Part shown: positions 1 to 8,380 of the stretch, piece by piece | Layout of the letters: the number at the start of each line of letters is the position of its first letter | How positions within the stretch are numbered: the stretch's first letter is position 1 | Assembly (NCBI RefSeq): GCF_040676675.1 | Contig: NZ_JBFAPK010000012.1 | Span: forward strand, 115,167 to 179,166 | From: JBFAPK01 sp040676675 | GTDB taxonomy: Bacteria; Actinomycetota; Actinomycetes; Mycobacteriales; Micromonosporaceae | Direction of reading: 5' to 3' | DNA: 64,000 bases | Notes under the pieces: model-generated | What the model saw: the letters and a program-made list of their open reading frames with translations, nothing else | Database searches by the model: none | What the model was told of the DNA's origin: nothing | Position numbers and translations under genes: made by a program

Positions 1-2
1 TC

Positions 3-293
3 CGGAAGATCCGGTTCCCGAACGCGCTGCCGCACCTGCTCTCCGGGTGCAAGGTCGCGGTCACCCTCGCCGTGGTGGGCGCGGTGGTCGGCGAGTTCGT
101 CGGCGCCGACCAGGGCCTCGGCTACGTACTGCTGCTGGCCAACGGCAACCTCGACGCGGCGCTGCTCTTCGCCGACCTCTTCCTCATGTCGCTGATCGGC
201 ATCCTGCTCTTCGTCCTCGTGGAGGCGGCCGAGGCGCTGCTCATCGGCTGGCACGCCAGCCGCCGGGCCAGCACGCCGCTGACCACCTCCTGA
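3..293 (+). CDS. ABC transporter permease, C-terminal part (SsuC/TauC-like)
   Basis: Only the last 96 codons are in the window; the frame is open from base 3 to a TGA at 291-293. The piece reads as a hydrophobic integral membrane C-terminus, with a segment through VALTLAVVG-like residues and a second one around LMSLIGILLFVLVEA, typical of BPD_transp_1 permeases. It lies directly upstream of an NMT1-type binding protein and an SsuB-type ATPase on the same strand, so it should be the membrane channel of that importer. The substrate cannot be told from this fragment. Confidence 0.85.
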   Translation, partial: RKIRFPNALPHLLSGCKVAVTLAVVGAVVGEFVGADQGLGYVLLLANGNLDAALLFADLFLMSLIGILLFVLVEAAEALLIGWHASRRASTPLTTS

Positions 294-305
294 CCTCGGC
301 GCGGC

Positions 306-349
306 CCGTCCACCGCGCCGACCACCGGAAGAGCCGTCCACCGCGCCGA
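306..349. repeat. 16-bp direct repeat between transporter genes
   Basis: CCGTCCACCGCGCCGA occurs at 306-321 and again at 334-349, a 28-bp offset, in the short gap between the permease and the binding protein. It looks like a local duplication; no regulatory role is evident. Confidence 0.6.
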
Positions 350-389
350 GCCACACCCACCACCACCGACCCAGGGAGGCCGCACCATC

Positions 390-1394
390 ATGAGACGTCT
401 CGCGTTCGCCGCCGCCGCGCTGCTGCTGCTCGGTACGGCCGCGTGCAGCCCCTCGGCGCCCCGCGAAACCGGTACGGACGGCCGCAAGAAGGTCAGCCTG
501 ACCCTGAACTGGGTGCCGTACGGCGAGCACGCCCCCTTCTACTACGGCCTCAAGCGCGGCTTCTACGAGCAGGAGGGGATCGAGCTGGAGATCAAGCCCG
601 GCGGCGGTTCGGGCAAGACGATCCAGGCGGTCGCCCAGCGCCAGACCGACTTCGGCTGGGCCGACACGCCGCCGCTGCTCAAGGCGATCGCCACCGGGAT
701 GAAGGTGAAGAGCGTCGGGGTCTTCCTCCAGAAGGGCCCCAGCTCGATCGAGTTCCTCGCCGACAAGGGAATCACCAAGCCGGCCGACCTGAAGGGCAAG
801 ACGGTCGGCGGCACCCCGGGCGACGCGCTCTACGCCACCTTCCCGGCCTGGCTGAAGGCGAACGGGCTGGCGGAGAGCGATGTGAAGGTGGTCAACCTGG
901 ACGCGGCCGGCAAGATTCCCGCGCTGGCCGAGGGGCGGGTCGACGCCATTCAGGGCTTCTTCCACGACCAGGCCCCGACGATCGAGGCCCGTACCGGCAA
1001 GAAGGTCGACTACCTGCTCTACGCCGACTGGGGCATGAACATGCTCGGTACCGGACTGGTCGTCAACGAGTCGACGCTGAGCGAGGACCCGGAGCTGGTA
1101 CGCGGCTTCGTCCGGGCGACGCAGAAGGCGTGGACGGAGGCGGCGGCGGACATTCCGGGCGCCACCGCCGCGATGGCGGAGCTGGCCGAAAACGAGCCGG
1201 CCGCGGAGGTGCTGACCAAGCAGCTCACGCTGCTCGTACCCCTGCTGGACCTCGGGGCGGGCGGCGCCGCGCCGGGGGTCAACAGCGAGGCGAAGTGGAG
1301 CGAGACGATCGACCTGATGAGCCGGTACGCCGACCTCAAGGACCCCGGCCAGCCGGCGCGGTACTGGGACGGCGCGTACGCCGGCAAGGGGTGA
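390..1394 (+). CDS. ABC transporter substrate-binding lipoprotein, NMT1/THI5-like
   Basis: This 334-residue exported lipoprotein begins with MRRLAFAAAALLLLGTAAC, a basic start, hydrophobic stretch and lipobox ending in Cys19. The mature part has the NMT1/SsuA-like periplasmic-binding fold: NWVPYGEHAPFYYGLKRGFY near residues 38-57, the GGGSGKTIQAV ligand-loop region, and the later VDAIQGFFHDQAP. Such proteins capture small molecules (aliphatic sulfonates, pyrimidines, nitrile-like or thiamine-precursor compounds) and deliver them to a permease. It sits between the permease and ATPase genes, seven bases before the latter. The ligand is not predictable from sequence here. Confidence 0.9.
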   Translation: MRRLAFAAAALLLLGTAACSPSAPRETGTDGRKKVSLTLNWVPYGEHAPFYYGLKRGFYEQEGIELEIKPGGGSGKTIQAVAQRQTDFGWADTPPLLKAIATGMKVKSVGVFLQKGPSSIEFLADKGITKPADLKGKTVGGTPGDALYATFPAWLKANGLAESDVKVVNLDAAGKIPALAEGRVDAIQGFFHDQAPTIEARTGKKVDYLLYADWGMNMLGTGLVVNESTLSEDPELVRGFVRATQKAWTEAAADIPGATAAMAELAENEPAAEVLTKQLTLLVPLLDLGAGGAAPGVNSEAKWSETIDLMSRYADLKDPGQPARYWDGAYAGKG

Positions 1395-1401
1395 CGGGCC
1401 G

Positions 1402-2190
1402 ATGACCAGCACCACCGCGACGCTGACCGGTACCGCCGTCGAGCTGGACCGGGTGACGGTCCGGTTCCGGTCCCGGCGGGCCGAGACCACCGCCGTCGAG
1501 GACGTGAGCCTGCGGGCCGAGCCGGGCGAGTTCGTCACCATCGTCGGTCCGTCCGGCTGCGGCAAGTCCACCCTGCTCAAGCTCGTCGCCGGGCTGGTGC
1601 GCCCGACCTCGGGCGGGGTCTCGCTGCGGGGGCGCCCGGTCACCCGGGCGCAGACCGAGATCGGCTTCGTCTTCCAGCGGGCGGCGCTGCTGGAGTGGCG
1701 GGACGTGCGGCGCAACATCCTGCTCCAGGCCGAGATGCGCGGCATGGAGCGCGGCGCCGCCCGGCGGCGGGCCGACGAGCTGATCGAGCTGACCGGCCTG
1801 ACCGGCTTCGAGCGGGCGCTGCCGCACGAACTCTCGGGCGGGATGCAGCAGCGGGTGTCGCTCTGCCGGGCGCTGCTGCACCGCCCCCCGGTGCTGCTGA
1901 TGGACGAGCCGTTCGGGGCGCTCGACGCGCTCACCCGCGAACAGCTCAACACCGAGCTGAACCGGATCTGGCGGGAGACCGGTACGACCGTGCTGCTGGT
2001 CACGCACTCGATCGAGGAGGCGGTCTTCCTCGGTACCCGGGTGGAGGTGATGAGCCCGCGGCCGGGGCGGATCGTGCGTACGCTGCCGGTCGACCTGCCG
2101 GCCGCGCGCGACTACGCCGAGGTGATGGGCGACGAGCGGTTCGACCGGCTGGCCGCCGGGATCCGCGCCGAGCTCGGCGCGGCCCACTGA
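1402..2190 (+). CDS. ABC transporter ATP-binding protein (SsuB/TauB family)
   Basis: A 262-residue cytoplasmic ATPase that powers the importer encoded just upstream. Visible motifs in order are Walker A GPSGCGKST, the Q-loop in FVFQRAALLEWRD, signature LSGGMQQRVSL, Walker B VLLMDEPFGALD and the switch histidine in THSIEEAVFL. Length and motif spacing are normal for the nitrate/sulfonate/taurine group. The ATG lies 7 bases after the binding-protein stop, so the three genes form one operon. A palindrome follows at 2211-2235. Confidence 0.93.
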   Translation: MTSTTATLTGTAVELDRVTVRFRSRRAETTAVEDVSLRAEPGEFVTIVGPSGCGKSTLLKLVAGLVRPTSGGVSLRGRPVTRAQTEIGFVFQRAALLEWRDVRRNILLQAEMRGMERGAARRRADELIELTGLTGFERALPHELSGGMQQRVSLCRALLHRPPVLLMDEPFGALDALTREQLNTELNRIWRETGTTVLLVTHSIEEAVFLGTRVEVMSPRPGRIVRTLPVDLPAARDYAEVMGDERFDRLAAGIRAELGAAH

Positions 2191-2210
2191 CGAGGAGGAG
2201 CGGCGGGAAA

Positions 2211-2235
2211 CGCGACCGATACATTGACGGTCGCG
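2211..2235. terminator. 8-bp palindrome after the ABC operon
   Basis: CGCGACCG at 2211-2218 pairs with CGGTCGCG at 2228-2235 across a 9-base spacer. It could end the transporter transcript, but it overlaps the putative -35 box of the next gene, so it may equally be an operator. Confidence 0.45.
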
Positions 2236-2283
2236 GATAGGAGTGCATAGTCTGGGGCGGTCGGCGGCAGGAAAGCGCTTGTC
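2224..2283 (+). promoter_or_regulatory. Putative promoter with LacI-type operator before the ThuA gene
   Basis: TTGACG at 2224-2229 is followed after 18 bases by TAGTCT at 2248-2253, a fair actinobacterial -35/-10 pair. About 20 bases downstream lies GAAAGCGCTTGT with a perfect AAGCGCTT core at 2273-2280, which resembles LacI-family or catabolite operators. This would fit sugar-responsive repression of the secreted sugar dehydrogenase. The assignment rests on motif similarity only. Confidence 0.45.
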
Positions 2284-2318
2284 CACACACATCCGTCACC
2301 TCCGCCGGGAGCGCCCGT

Positions 2319-5300
2319 ATGAGACGCCACCGCACCATCCCGCCGCTCGTCTTCCTCGCGGTCCTGACCCTCCTGCTGGGTACGACCCCGACCCCCGCCT
2401 CGGCCGCGCCCCGCTTCCGGGTGCTGGTCTTCTCCAAGGTCACGAACTACTACCACGACTCGATCCCCGCGGGCGTCGCCGCGATTCAGCAGCTCGGCGC
2501 GGCGAACAACTTCGAGGTCGAGGCGACCACCGACGCCGGGGCGTTCACCGAGGCGAACCTCGCCCGCTTCGACGCCCTGGTCTTCAACAACACCAACTCC
2601 ACGCCGGAGTCCGGCGACCTGCTCGACGCCGCGCAGCGGGCCGCCCTCCAGGGATTCGTCCGCGCCGGCGGCGGCTGGGTCGGGCTGCACGCCGCCTCGG
2701 CGAGCGAGCGCGACTGGGCCTGGTACGAGGGGCTCGTCGGCACGATCTTCGACTACCATCCGGACTTCTCCTCGACCGGTGGTACCTTCCCCGGACGGAT
2801 CAAGGTGCTGGACCACGCGCACCCGTCCACCCGCGACCTGCCGGAGCTGTGGGAGCGGGGCGAGGAGTGGTACAACTGGCGCACCAACCCGACCGGGCGG
2901 GTGCACACGCTGGCGCAGATCAAGGTCCGGGACGGCATCCCCGGGCTCGACGAGGGCGTCGACCACGCGTACTCGTGGTGCCAGAACTACGACGGCGGCC
3001 GCTCGTGGTTCACCGCCGGCGGGCACGCCCCCTCCTCCTTCGCCGAGCCGGGCTTCCTGGCCCACCTGCGCGGCGGCATCGAGTGGGCGGCCGGCGCGGT
3101 CGCCGGCGACTGCGGCGCCACGAAGAGCGACAACTTCCAGCGGGTACCGCTGGTCAGCGAGGGGCTGGCCGACCCGTTCGAGCTGGCCGTGGCGCCGGAC
3201 CGGCGGGTCTTCTACATCCAGCGGACCGGTGCGGTGAAGGCGGTCGACCAGAACACCCTCGCGGTCACCACGCTGCTCGACTTCGCCTACACCGCCGAGC
3301 AGACCAGCCAGTCCGACGGGCTGCTCGGGATGACCCTGGACCGCAACTTCGCCAGCAACAGCTGGCTTTACCTGCTCTGGTCCGACAAGACCGCCAAGCA
3401 GCTCAACCTCTCGCGCTTCACGGTCACCGGCGGTTCCATCAGCCTCGGCAGCGAGAAGCGCCTGCTCACGATCCCCACCTGGCGCGGCGAGGGCCGGGCC
3501 AACTCGCACATGGGCGGCTCGATCACCATGGACCGGCAGGGGAACCTCTACGCCGCCATCGGGGACAACACCGACCCCTTCGACTCCAGCGGCTTCACCC
3601 CGGTCGACGAGCGCTCCGGCCGGCGGGCCTGGGACGCGCAGGGCACCGCCGGCAACACCAACGACCTGCGGGGCAAGGTCATCCGGATCACGCCGCAGCC
3701 GGACGGGAGCTACACCGTACCGAGCGGGAACCTCTTCGCGCCCGGTACCGTCCGGACCCGGCCCGAGATCTACGCGATGGGGCTGCGCAACCCGTTCCGG
3801 ATCACCGTCGACCCGCTGACCAACGCCCTGCTGGTGGCCGACTACGGGCCGGACGCACGGGCCGCCGACCCGAACCGGGGTCCGGAGGGGACGGTCGAGT
3901 TCAACCGGATCACCAGCGCCGGCAACTACGGCTGGCCGTACTGCGTGGGCGACAACACGCCGTTCAACGACTTCGACTTCGCCACCGGTACCTCCGGGCC
4001 GAAGTTCAACTGCGCGGCCCCGGTCAACAACTCCCCGAACAACACCGGCCTGACCAACCTGCCCGCGGCCCGGCCCGCGCTGGTCTGGTACGCCTACTCG
4101 GCCTCGGCCCAGTTCCCCGAGCTGGGTACCGGCGGCGGCGGGCCGATGAGCGGCCCGGTCTACGACTTCGACCCGGCCAACCCGCGACCCACCAAGTTCC
4201 CGGAGTACTTCGAGGGCAAGTGGATCGTCTACGAGCTGACCCGCCAGTGGTGGAAGACGCTCTCGGTGCACGGTACGGCGCAGAGCTTCACCGACCCGCG
4301 CTTCGGCCCGACCCGGGTGGGTGACCTCCAGTCGATCAACGGCATCTTCGGCGGCATGTCCTGGATCCAGCCGTTCGAGGCGGAGTTCGGGCCGGACGGC
4401 TCGCTCTACGTGATCGACTTTGGCGCCGGTACCGGCAGCGGGCGCGGCGGCACCAACGACGGCGCCGGGATCTACCGGATCGACTACGTCGCGAACGGCC
4501 GGCCGCCGGTGGCGAAGCTGGGCGTGGACCGGGACAGCGGTCCGGCGCCGCTGACCGTCCGCTTCTCCAGCGCCGGCTCGGCCGCCACCGACGGCCGCCC
4601 GATCACGTACGCCTGGGACTTCGACGGCAACGGCAGCACCGACTCGACGGCGGCGAACCCGAGCCACACGTACGCCACCACCGGCCGGTTCACCGCCCGG
4701 CTGACCGTCACCGGCTCCGGCGGCTCGACGGCCGTGGCGACCACGGAGATCACGGTGGGCAACACCCGGCCCACGGTGACCCTGAGCGTCCCCGACGGCG
4801 GCTTCTTCGACTTCGGCGACCGGATCCCGTACACGGTCACGGTCACCGACCCGGAGGACGGCGCCGTCGACTGCTCGCGGGTGGTCGTGCAGACCCAGCT
4901 CGGCCACGACAGCCACACCCACCCGCTGGACAACTACGTGGGCTGCGCGGGCACGGTCGCCACGGACGGCAGCGCCGGGGACGGCCACGGTCCGGGCCAG
5001 AACCTCTACACGGTGCTGACCGCGCAGTACACCGACGGCGGGGCGGCCGGCGCGCCGGCGCTGGTCGGCTCGACCCGCGCCGAGCTGCAACCGAAGAGCA
5101 AGGAGGCCGAGCACTTCGACGGTGCCAGCGGGGTGCAGGTGTTGGACCGGGCCACGGCGCGCGCGGGCCGACGGATCGGCGACGTCGACCACGGCGAGTG
5201 GATCAGCTTCGGCCCGGTGAACCTCAAGGGGATCAGCTCCGTCACGGTCGGCGCCAGCTCCGGCAGCACCGGCGGCGACATCGAGTTCCGGGCCGGCTCC

Positions 5301-5765
5301 CCCACCGGTACGCTGCTCGGCCGGGCCACGATCGGCAGCACCGGCGGCTGGGACAACGTGATCTCGCCGACGGTGGCGCTGAGCAATCCCGGCGGCACGT
5401 TCACCCTGTACGCCGTCTTCGTCAATCCGGCGCAGGTGGGCGGCACACCCGACCTGCTCTCACTGGACTGGCTGCGGTTCAACGGCGCCGGCGTCAAGCA
5501 GGAGACCGGGGCGACCATCTCGGCCACGGCCAGCCCGGGCAGCGGTACGGCCCCGCTGACAGTCCGGTTCACCGGTACGGCGACGCCGCCGGCCGGGCGG
5601 ACGATCACCGACTACGCCTGGGACTTCGGGGACAACAGCGCGGTCGTGCACGCCGCCTCGGCCAGCCACGCCTACGCCCGGCGCGGGGCGTACACGGCCC
5701 GACTGACCGTCACCGACAGCGCCGGGGCGACGATGTCGGCCAACGTGGCGATCACAGTGAGCTGA
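2319..5765 (+). CDS. Secreted multidomain ThuA / glucose-sorbosone dehydrogenase-like / PKD / CBM6 protein
   Basis: This 1148-residue protein starts with a Sec signal (basic MRRHR, hydrophobic core, cleavage near TPASA). Domains in order: a ThuA-like trehalose-utilisation fold at about 32-264 (RVLVFSKVTNYYHDS); a six-bladed soluble glucose/sorbosone dehydrogenase-like domain at about 278-724 (SDGLLGMTLD, SHMGGSITMD, GLRNPFRI, NYGWPYC); PKD at about 727-812 with YAWDFDGNGS; a CBM6-like beta domain at about 925-1060 with the KEAEHFD entry; and a second PKD at 1064-1148. It probably binds and oxidises or hydrolyses external polysaccharide or sugars. Dehydrogenase activity would need PQQ, and no PQQ genes are nearby. 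The combination of domains is known in actinobacteria; the substrate is not. Confidence 0.9.
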   Translation: MRRHRTIPPLVFLAVLTLLLGTTPTPASAAPRFRVLVFSKVTNYYHDSIPAGVAAIQQLGAANNFEVEATTDAGAFTEANLARFDALVFNNTNSTPESGDLLDAAQRAALQGFVRAGGGWVGLHAASASERDWAWYEGLVGTIFDYHPDFSSTGGTFPGRIKVLDHAHPSTRDLPELWERGEEWYNWRTNPTGRVHTLAQIKVRDGIPGLDEGVDHAYSWCQNYDGGRSWFTAGGHAPSSFAEPGFLAHLRGGIEWAAGAVAGDCGATKSDNFQRVPLVSEGLADPFELAVAPDRRVFYIQRTGAVKAVDQNTLAVTTLLDFAYTAEQTSQSDGLLGMTLDRNFASNSWLYLLWSDKTAKQLNLSRFTVTGGSISLGSEKRLLTIPTWRGEGRANSHMGGSITMDRQGNLYAAIGDNTDPFDSSGFTPVDERSGRRAWDAQGTAGNTNDLRGKVIRITPQPDGSYTVPSGNLFAPGTVRTRPEIYAMGLRNPFRITVDPLTNALLVADYGPDARAADPNRGPEGTVEFNRITSAGNYGWPYCVGDNTPFNDFDFATGTSGPKFNCAAPVNNSPNNTGLTNLPAARPALVWYAYSASAQFPELGTGGGGPMSGPVYDFDPANPRPTKFPEYFEGKWIVYELTRQWWKTLSVHGTAQSFTDPRFGPTRVGDLQSINGIFGGMSWIQPFEAEFGPDGSLYVIDFGAGTGSGRGGTNDGAGIYRIDYVANGRPPVAKLGVDRDSGPAPLTVRFSSAGSAATDGRPITYAWDFDGNGSTDSTAANPSHTYATTGRFTARLTVTGSGGSTAVATTEITVGNTRPTVTLSVPDGGFFDFGDRIPYTVTVTDPEDGAVDCSRVVVQTQLGHDSHTHPLDNYVGCAGTVATDGSAGDGHGPGQNLYTVLTAQYTDGGAAGAPALVGSTRAELQPKSKEAEHFDGASGVQVLDRATARAGRRIGDVDHGEWISFGPVNLKGISSVTVGASSGSTGGDIEFRAGSPTGTLLGRATIGSTGGWDNVISPTVALSNPGGTFTLYAVFVNPAQVGGTPDLLSLDWLRFNGAGVKQETGATISATASPGSGTAPLTVRFTGTATPPAGRTITDYAWDFGDNSAVVHAASASHAYARRGAYTARLTVTDSAGATMSANVAITVS

Positions 5766-5768
5766 GCC

Positions 5769-5800
5769 GGGCGTACGGCGCACCGCGCCGCCGTACGCCC
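5769..5800. terminator. Hairpin 1 between convergent genes
   Basis: A perfect 12-bp stem, GGGCGTACGGCG at 5769-5780 with its complement at 5789-5800, and an 8-base loop. It starts three bases after the ThuA-gene stop. Confidence 0.8.
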
Positions 5801-5803
5801 GAC

Positions 5804-5833
5804 GGGTGCCGGTCCCGGGCGGGACCGGCACCC
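5804..5833. terminator. Hairpin 2 between convergent genes
   Basis: A perfect 13-bp stem, GGGTGCCGGTCCC at 5804-5816 with its complement at 5821-5833, and a 4-base loop. With the preceding hairpin it makes a tandem bidirectional terminator for the ThuA gene and rmlB. Confidence 0.8.
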
Positions 5834-5884
5834 GGGGTACCGGCGGGGCCCGGCCGGTCGGCTCGTGTCGGCCGGGCGGCCCGG

Positions 5885-6901
5885 TCAGCCGGCGACCGGC
5901 TCCATCACCACCTCGTCGAGGCAGAACGGGTCGACCTCGTCCAGCGTCCCGGCCCACCAGGCCGGGTTCTCCCGGTACCACCGGAAGGTGTCGGCCAGTC
6001 CCTCGGAGAACGGGATCTGCGGCGCGAAGCCCAGCTCGTTCTGGATCTTCCGGTAGTCGAGCGAGTAACGCCGGTCCTGGACCTTGCGGTCGGCCACGTA
6101 CCGGACCCGGTCCCAGCCCGAGCCGTGCAGCGCCAGGATCGCCTGGGCCAGCGACCTGTTGGTCATCTCCGTGTCGCCGCCGATGTTGTAGACCTCGCCC
6201 GCCCGGCCCTTGCCGAGCACCAGCGCGACCGCCCGGCAGTGGTCGTCCACGTGCAGCCACTCCCGGATGGCGCTGCCGTCGCCGTGCAGGGTGATCTCCC
6301 GGCCGGTGAGGAGGCTGGTGACGAAGCGCGGGACGACCTTCTCGATGTGCTGGAACGGGCCGTAGTTGTTGGCGCAGCGGGTGATGGAGAGGTCCAGCCT
6401 GTAGGTGCGCCAGTAGGCGCGGGCGACGCAGTCGCTGGCCGCCTTCGAGGCGGCGTACGGGGAGTTCGCCTCCAGCGGGCACTCCTCCGTCCAGGAGCCG
6501 GTCGGGATCGAGCCGTAGACCTCGTCGGTCGAGACGTGCACCACCCGGCCGACGGCGGCGCGGACGCACTGGTCCAGCAGGCGCTGCGTACCGATCACGT
6601 TGGTCTCGAAGAACCGGGCGGGGTCGTCGACCGAGCGGTCCACGTGCGACTCCGCGGCGAAGTGCACCACGGCGTCGTGGCCGGGCACGACCTCGCTCAG
6701 CAGGCGGGAGTCGCAGACGTCACCAACGATCATGGACAGCCGCGGGTGCGCCGGCGGGAGGTTGTCGCGGTTGCTGGCGTAGGTGAGCTTGTCGACCACC
6801 GTCACGTGACAGTTCTCCAAGCCGGCGTAGCGTCCATCGAGCAGGCAGCGGGCGAAGTGCGATCCGATGAACCCGGCGCCACCGGTGACCAGAATCCTCA
6901 T
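5885..6901 (-). CDS. rfbB: dTDP-glucose 4,6-dehydratase
   Basis: This 338-residue short-chain dehydrogenase fold enzyme makes dTDP-4-keto-6-deoxyglucose, the branch point for rhamnose and many deoxysugars. The NAD-binding GGAGFIGSH is at residues 7-15, then the family signatures HFAAESHVDRS, STDEVYGS and the catalytic YAASK, plus the RCANNYGP segment. Length is normal. The ATG follows a GGAGGAC ribosome site. No rmlA, rmlC or rmlD is adjacent, so its partners are elsewhere. It could also supply a 4-keto-6-deoxy intermediate to the polysaccharide locus 17 kb away, but that locus needs a UDP-sugar dehydratase, not obviously this enzyme. Confidence 0.93.
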   Translation of the reverse strand: MRILVTGGAGFIGSHFARCLLDGRYAGLENCHVTVVDKLTYASNRDNLPPAHPRLSMIVGDVCDSRLLSEVVPGHDAVVHFAAESHVDRSVDDPARFFETNVIGTQRLLDQCVRAAVGRVVHVSTDEVYGSIPTGSWTEECPLEANSPYAASKAASDCVARAYWRTYRLDLSITRCANNYGPFQHIEKVVPRFVTSLLTGREITLHGDGSAIREWLHVDDHCRAVALVLGKGRAGEVYNIGGDTEMTNRSLAQAILALHGSGWDRVRYVADRKVQDRRYSLDYRKIQNELGFAPQIPFSEGLADTFRWYRENPAWWAGTLDEVDPFCLDEVVMEPVAG

Positions 6902-7202
6902 GTAAGTCCTCCAACGCCAGGTCGACCCCGGCGGGTTGCAATCTTGATTCGTTCAGTCAGGAGCGGTCCGGTGGCGGCGGTAGACCGAGTCCGGTTCCGC
7001 CGATCCCGCAGCCGGGACTTCGGCCCGAGGCACGGAGAACACCGGCGGTCCGTTGACCGCCCACGGATTCCGCTTCGCCGGACGGCGCGGCAACCGGCAT
7101 GGCGACAAATCCGCGCATCCCGATGACGACAGCGTCGGTCGAGCCCCGTCCCGCATACCCGACTAACCGGAGATTTCGGACTGAGGATATGGCTGGGCCT
7201 TT

Positions 7203-7219
7203 GTCCCCTTTCGGGGGAC
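7203..7219. terminator. Small hairpin downstream of lysR
   Basis: GTCCCC at 7203-7208 pairs with GGGGAC at 7214-7219 over a 5-base loop. Confidence 0.5.
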
Positions 7220-7247
7220 GTTACACCTGGATGAGCTGGTCAGCGCA

Positions 7248-7273
7248 CCGCCGCGCGGGGGCCGGCGCGGCGG
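7248..7273 (-). terminator. lysR terminator hairpin
   Basis: CCGCCGCGC at 7248-7256 pairs perfectly with GCGCGGCGG at 7265-7273 across 8 bases, starting 10 bases beyond the lysR stop. Confidence 0.6.
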
Positions 7274-7283
7274 AGGTGTCCGC

Positions 7284-8345
7284 TCACTGGGGCCGGGCGG
7301 GGCGGGCGAGGTGCTCGACGCCCGGGGGCAGTTGACCCCGTTCCGCGGCGTCGCGCAGGTAGTCGAGGAGGATGCGGCGCAGCGCCCGGGCCGCGTTGGT
7401 CGGTACCGCCTCCCGGCGGCGGGCCAGGGCGATGGTGCGCCGCACCCCGGGGGGCGCCAGCGGGGTGACCCGGATGCCGGGCCGCCGGGCCACCACCATC
7501 CCGGGTACCAGGGCCACGCCGAGGCCGGCCGCGACGAAGCTCAGCACCGCGTCCATCTCCCCGCCGTCGACGGCGAAGGAGGGCTCGAAGCCGGCGCCCC
7601 GGCAGGCGGCGATGGTGGCATCCCGCAGGTCGTAGCCGCTCCGGAACATCACCATCGGCCGGTCACGCAGGTCGGTGAGGCGCAGCGTCCCCGCCCCCGC
7701 GCCGGGCCGCCGCTCCCCGACCGGCAGCCTCCCGACCAACGGCTCCTCGGCCGACGGCTCCCCGGCCGGCAGTTCACCGACCGGCAGCTCCCCGGCCGGC
7801 GGCTCGCCGGTCATGGGCAGCAGCGGATCGACCGAGGCCACCACGAGGCTCTCCCGCAGCAACGGCTCGACCCGCAGCCCCGGGTCGACGCCGGTGGCCG
7901 GCAGGATGATCATCGCGAGATCCAGCTCACCCCGGAGCAGGTCCCGGACCAGGTCCTGCGAGCCGCCCTCCTCCACCCGCAGGTCGACGTTGGGGTGGGC
8001 GTCCCGGAACCGGCGCAGCACCTCGGGCGCGAGCGCGGTACAGAGGCTCGGGGTGGCGCCGAGGCGTACCCGGCCGCGCCGCAGCCCAACCAGTTCCTGC
8101 ACCTCGCGGCGGGCCGTCTCGACGTCGGCGAGGATCCGCTTCGCCAGCGGCAGCAGCACCTCGCCGGCGGCGGTGAGCGCGATGTTCCCGCGCACCCGTT
8201 CGAAGAGCGGCGCCCCGAGGTCGGCCTCCAGAGCGTGAATCTGCTTACTCAACGACGGCTGGGTGATGCCCACGCTGTCGGCGGCCTGGGTGAAATGTCG
8301 TAGTTCGGCCACCGCTACGAAGTACTTCAACTGATGGAGTTGCAT
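7284..8345 (-). CDS. LysR-family transcriptional regulator of the sdh operon
   Basis: A 353-residue regulator with an N-terminal winged helix-turn-helix (FTQAADSVGITQPSLSKQI at about 18-36) and a C-terminal periplasmic-binding-like effector domain from about 90. It is divergent from sdhC, and its ATG is 5 bases from a palindromic LysR box, so it likely controls both itself and the succinate dehydrogenase genes. Residues 180-209 are an extra Pro/Glu/Gly-rich insert made of six 5-residue repeats, followed by RRPGAGAG; most LysR proteins are about 300 residues, so this insert explains the excess length. It lies between the two effector subdomains and is probably a flexible loop. The effector is unknown. 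Confidence 0.9.
   Translation of the reverse strand: MQLHQLKYFVAVAELRHFTQAADSVGITQPSLSKQIHALEADLGAPLFERVRGNIALTAAGEVLLPLAKRILADVETARREVQELVGLRRGRVRLGATPSLCTALAPEVLRRFRDAHPNVDLRVEEGGSQDLVRDLLRGELDLAMIILPATGVDPGLRVEPLLRESLVVASVDPLLPMTGEPPAGELPVGELPAGEPSAEEPLVGRLPVGERRPGAGAGTLRLTDLRDRPMVMFRSGYDLRDATIAACRGAGFEPSFAVDGGEMDAVLSFVAAGLGVALVPGMVVARRPGIRVTPLAPPGVRRTIALARRREAVPTNAARALRRILLDYLRDAAERGQLPPGVEHLARPARPQ
7719..7808 (-). repeat. In-frame 15-bp minisatellite in lysR
   Basis: Six degenerate 15-bp units encode GEPPA, GELPV, GELPA, GEPSA, EEPLV and GRLPV in the effector domain. The period is a multiple of three, so copy changes keep the reading frame. Confidence 0.85.
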
Positions 8346-8349
8346 CTAC

Positions 8350-8364
8350 ATAGCTTAAAGCTAT
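8350..8364. promoter_or_regulatory. LysR box (T-N11-A palindrome) in the lysR-sdhC divergent region
   Basis: ATAGCTTAAAGCTAT is an inverted repeat of 7-bp arms around one base and contains the T-N11-A pattern of LysR sites. It lies 5 bases upstream of the lysR ATG, which suggests autorepression. Confidence 0.85.
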
Positions 8365-8380
8365 CGGAAGTAAGGTTCCG

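Larger units (their letters stand above)
6902..7283. other. Gene-free stretch between rfbB and lysR
   Basis: These 382 bases hold the rfbB leader (ribosome site next to 6901) and the lysR terminator hairpins near 7203-7273. I see no convincing ORF or RNA; the central part, 7130-7200, is somewhat less GC-rich and may contain the rfbB promoter. Confidence 0.6.

Noticed and set aside
2112..5192. Antisense open frame of 1026 codons opposite the ThuA gene
   Set aside because: It is a mirror of the strongly biased codons on the other strand; no motif or ribosome site, and the plus-strand gene is unmistakable.
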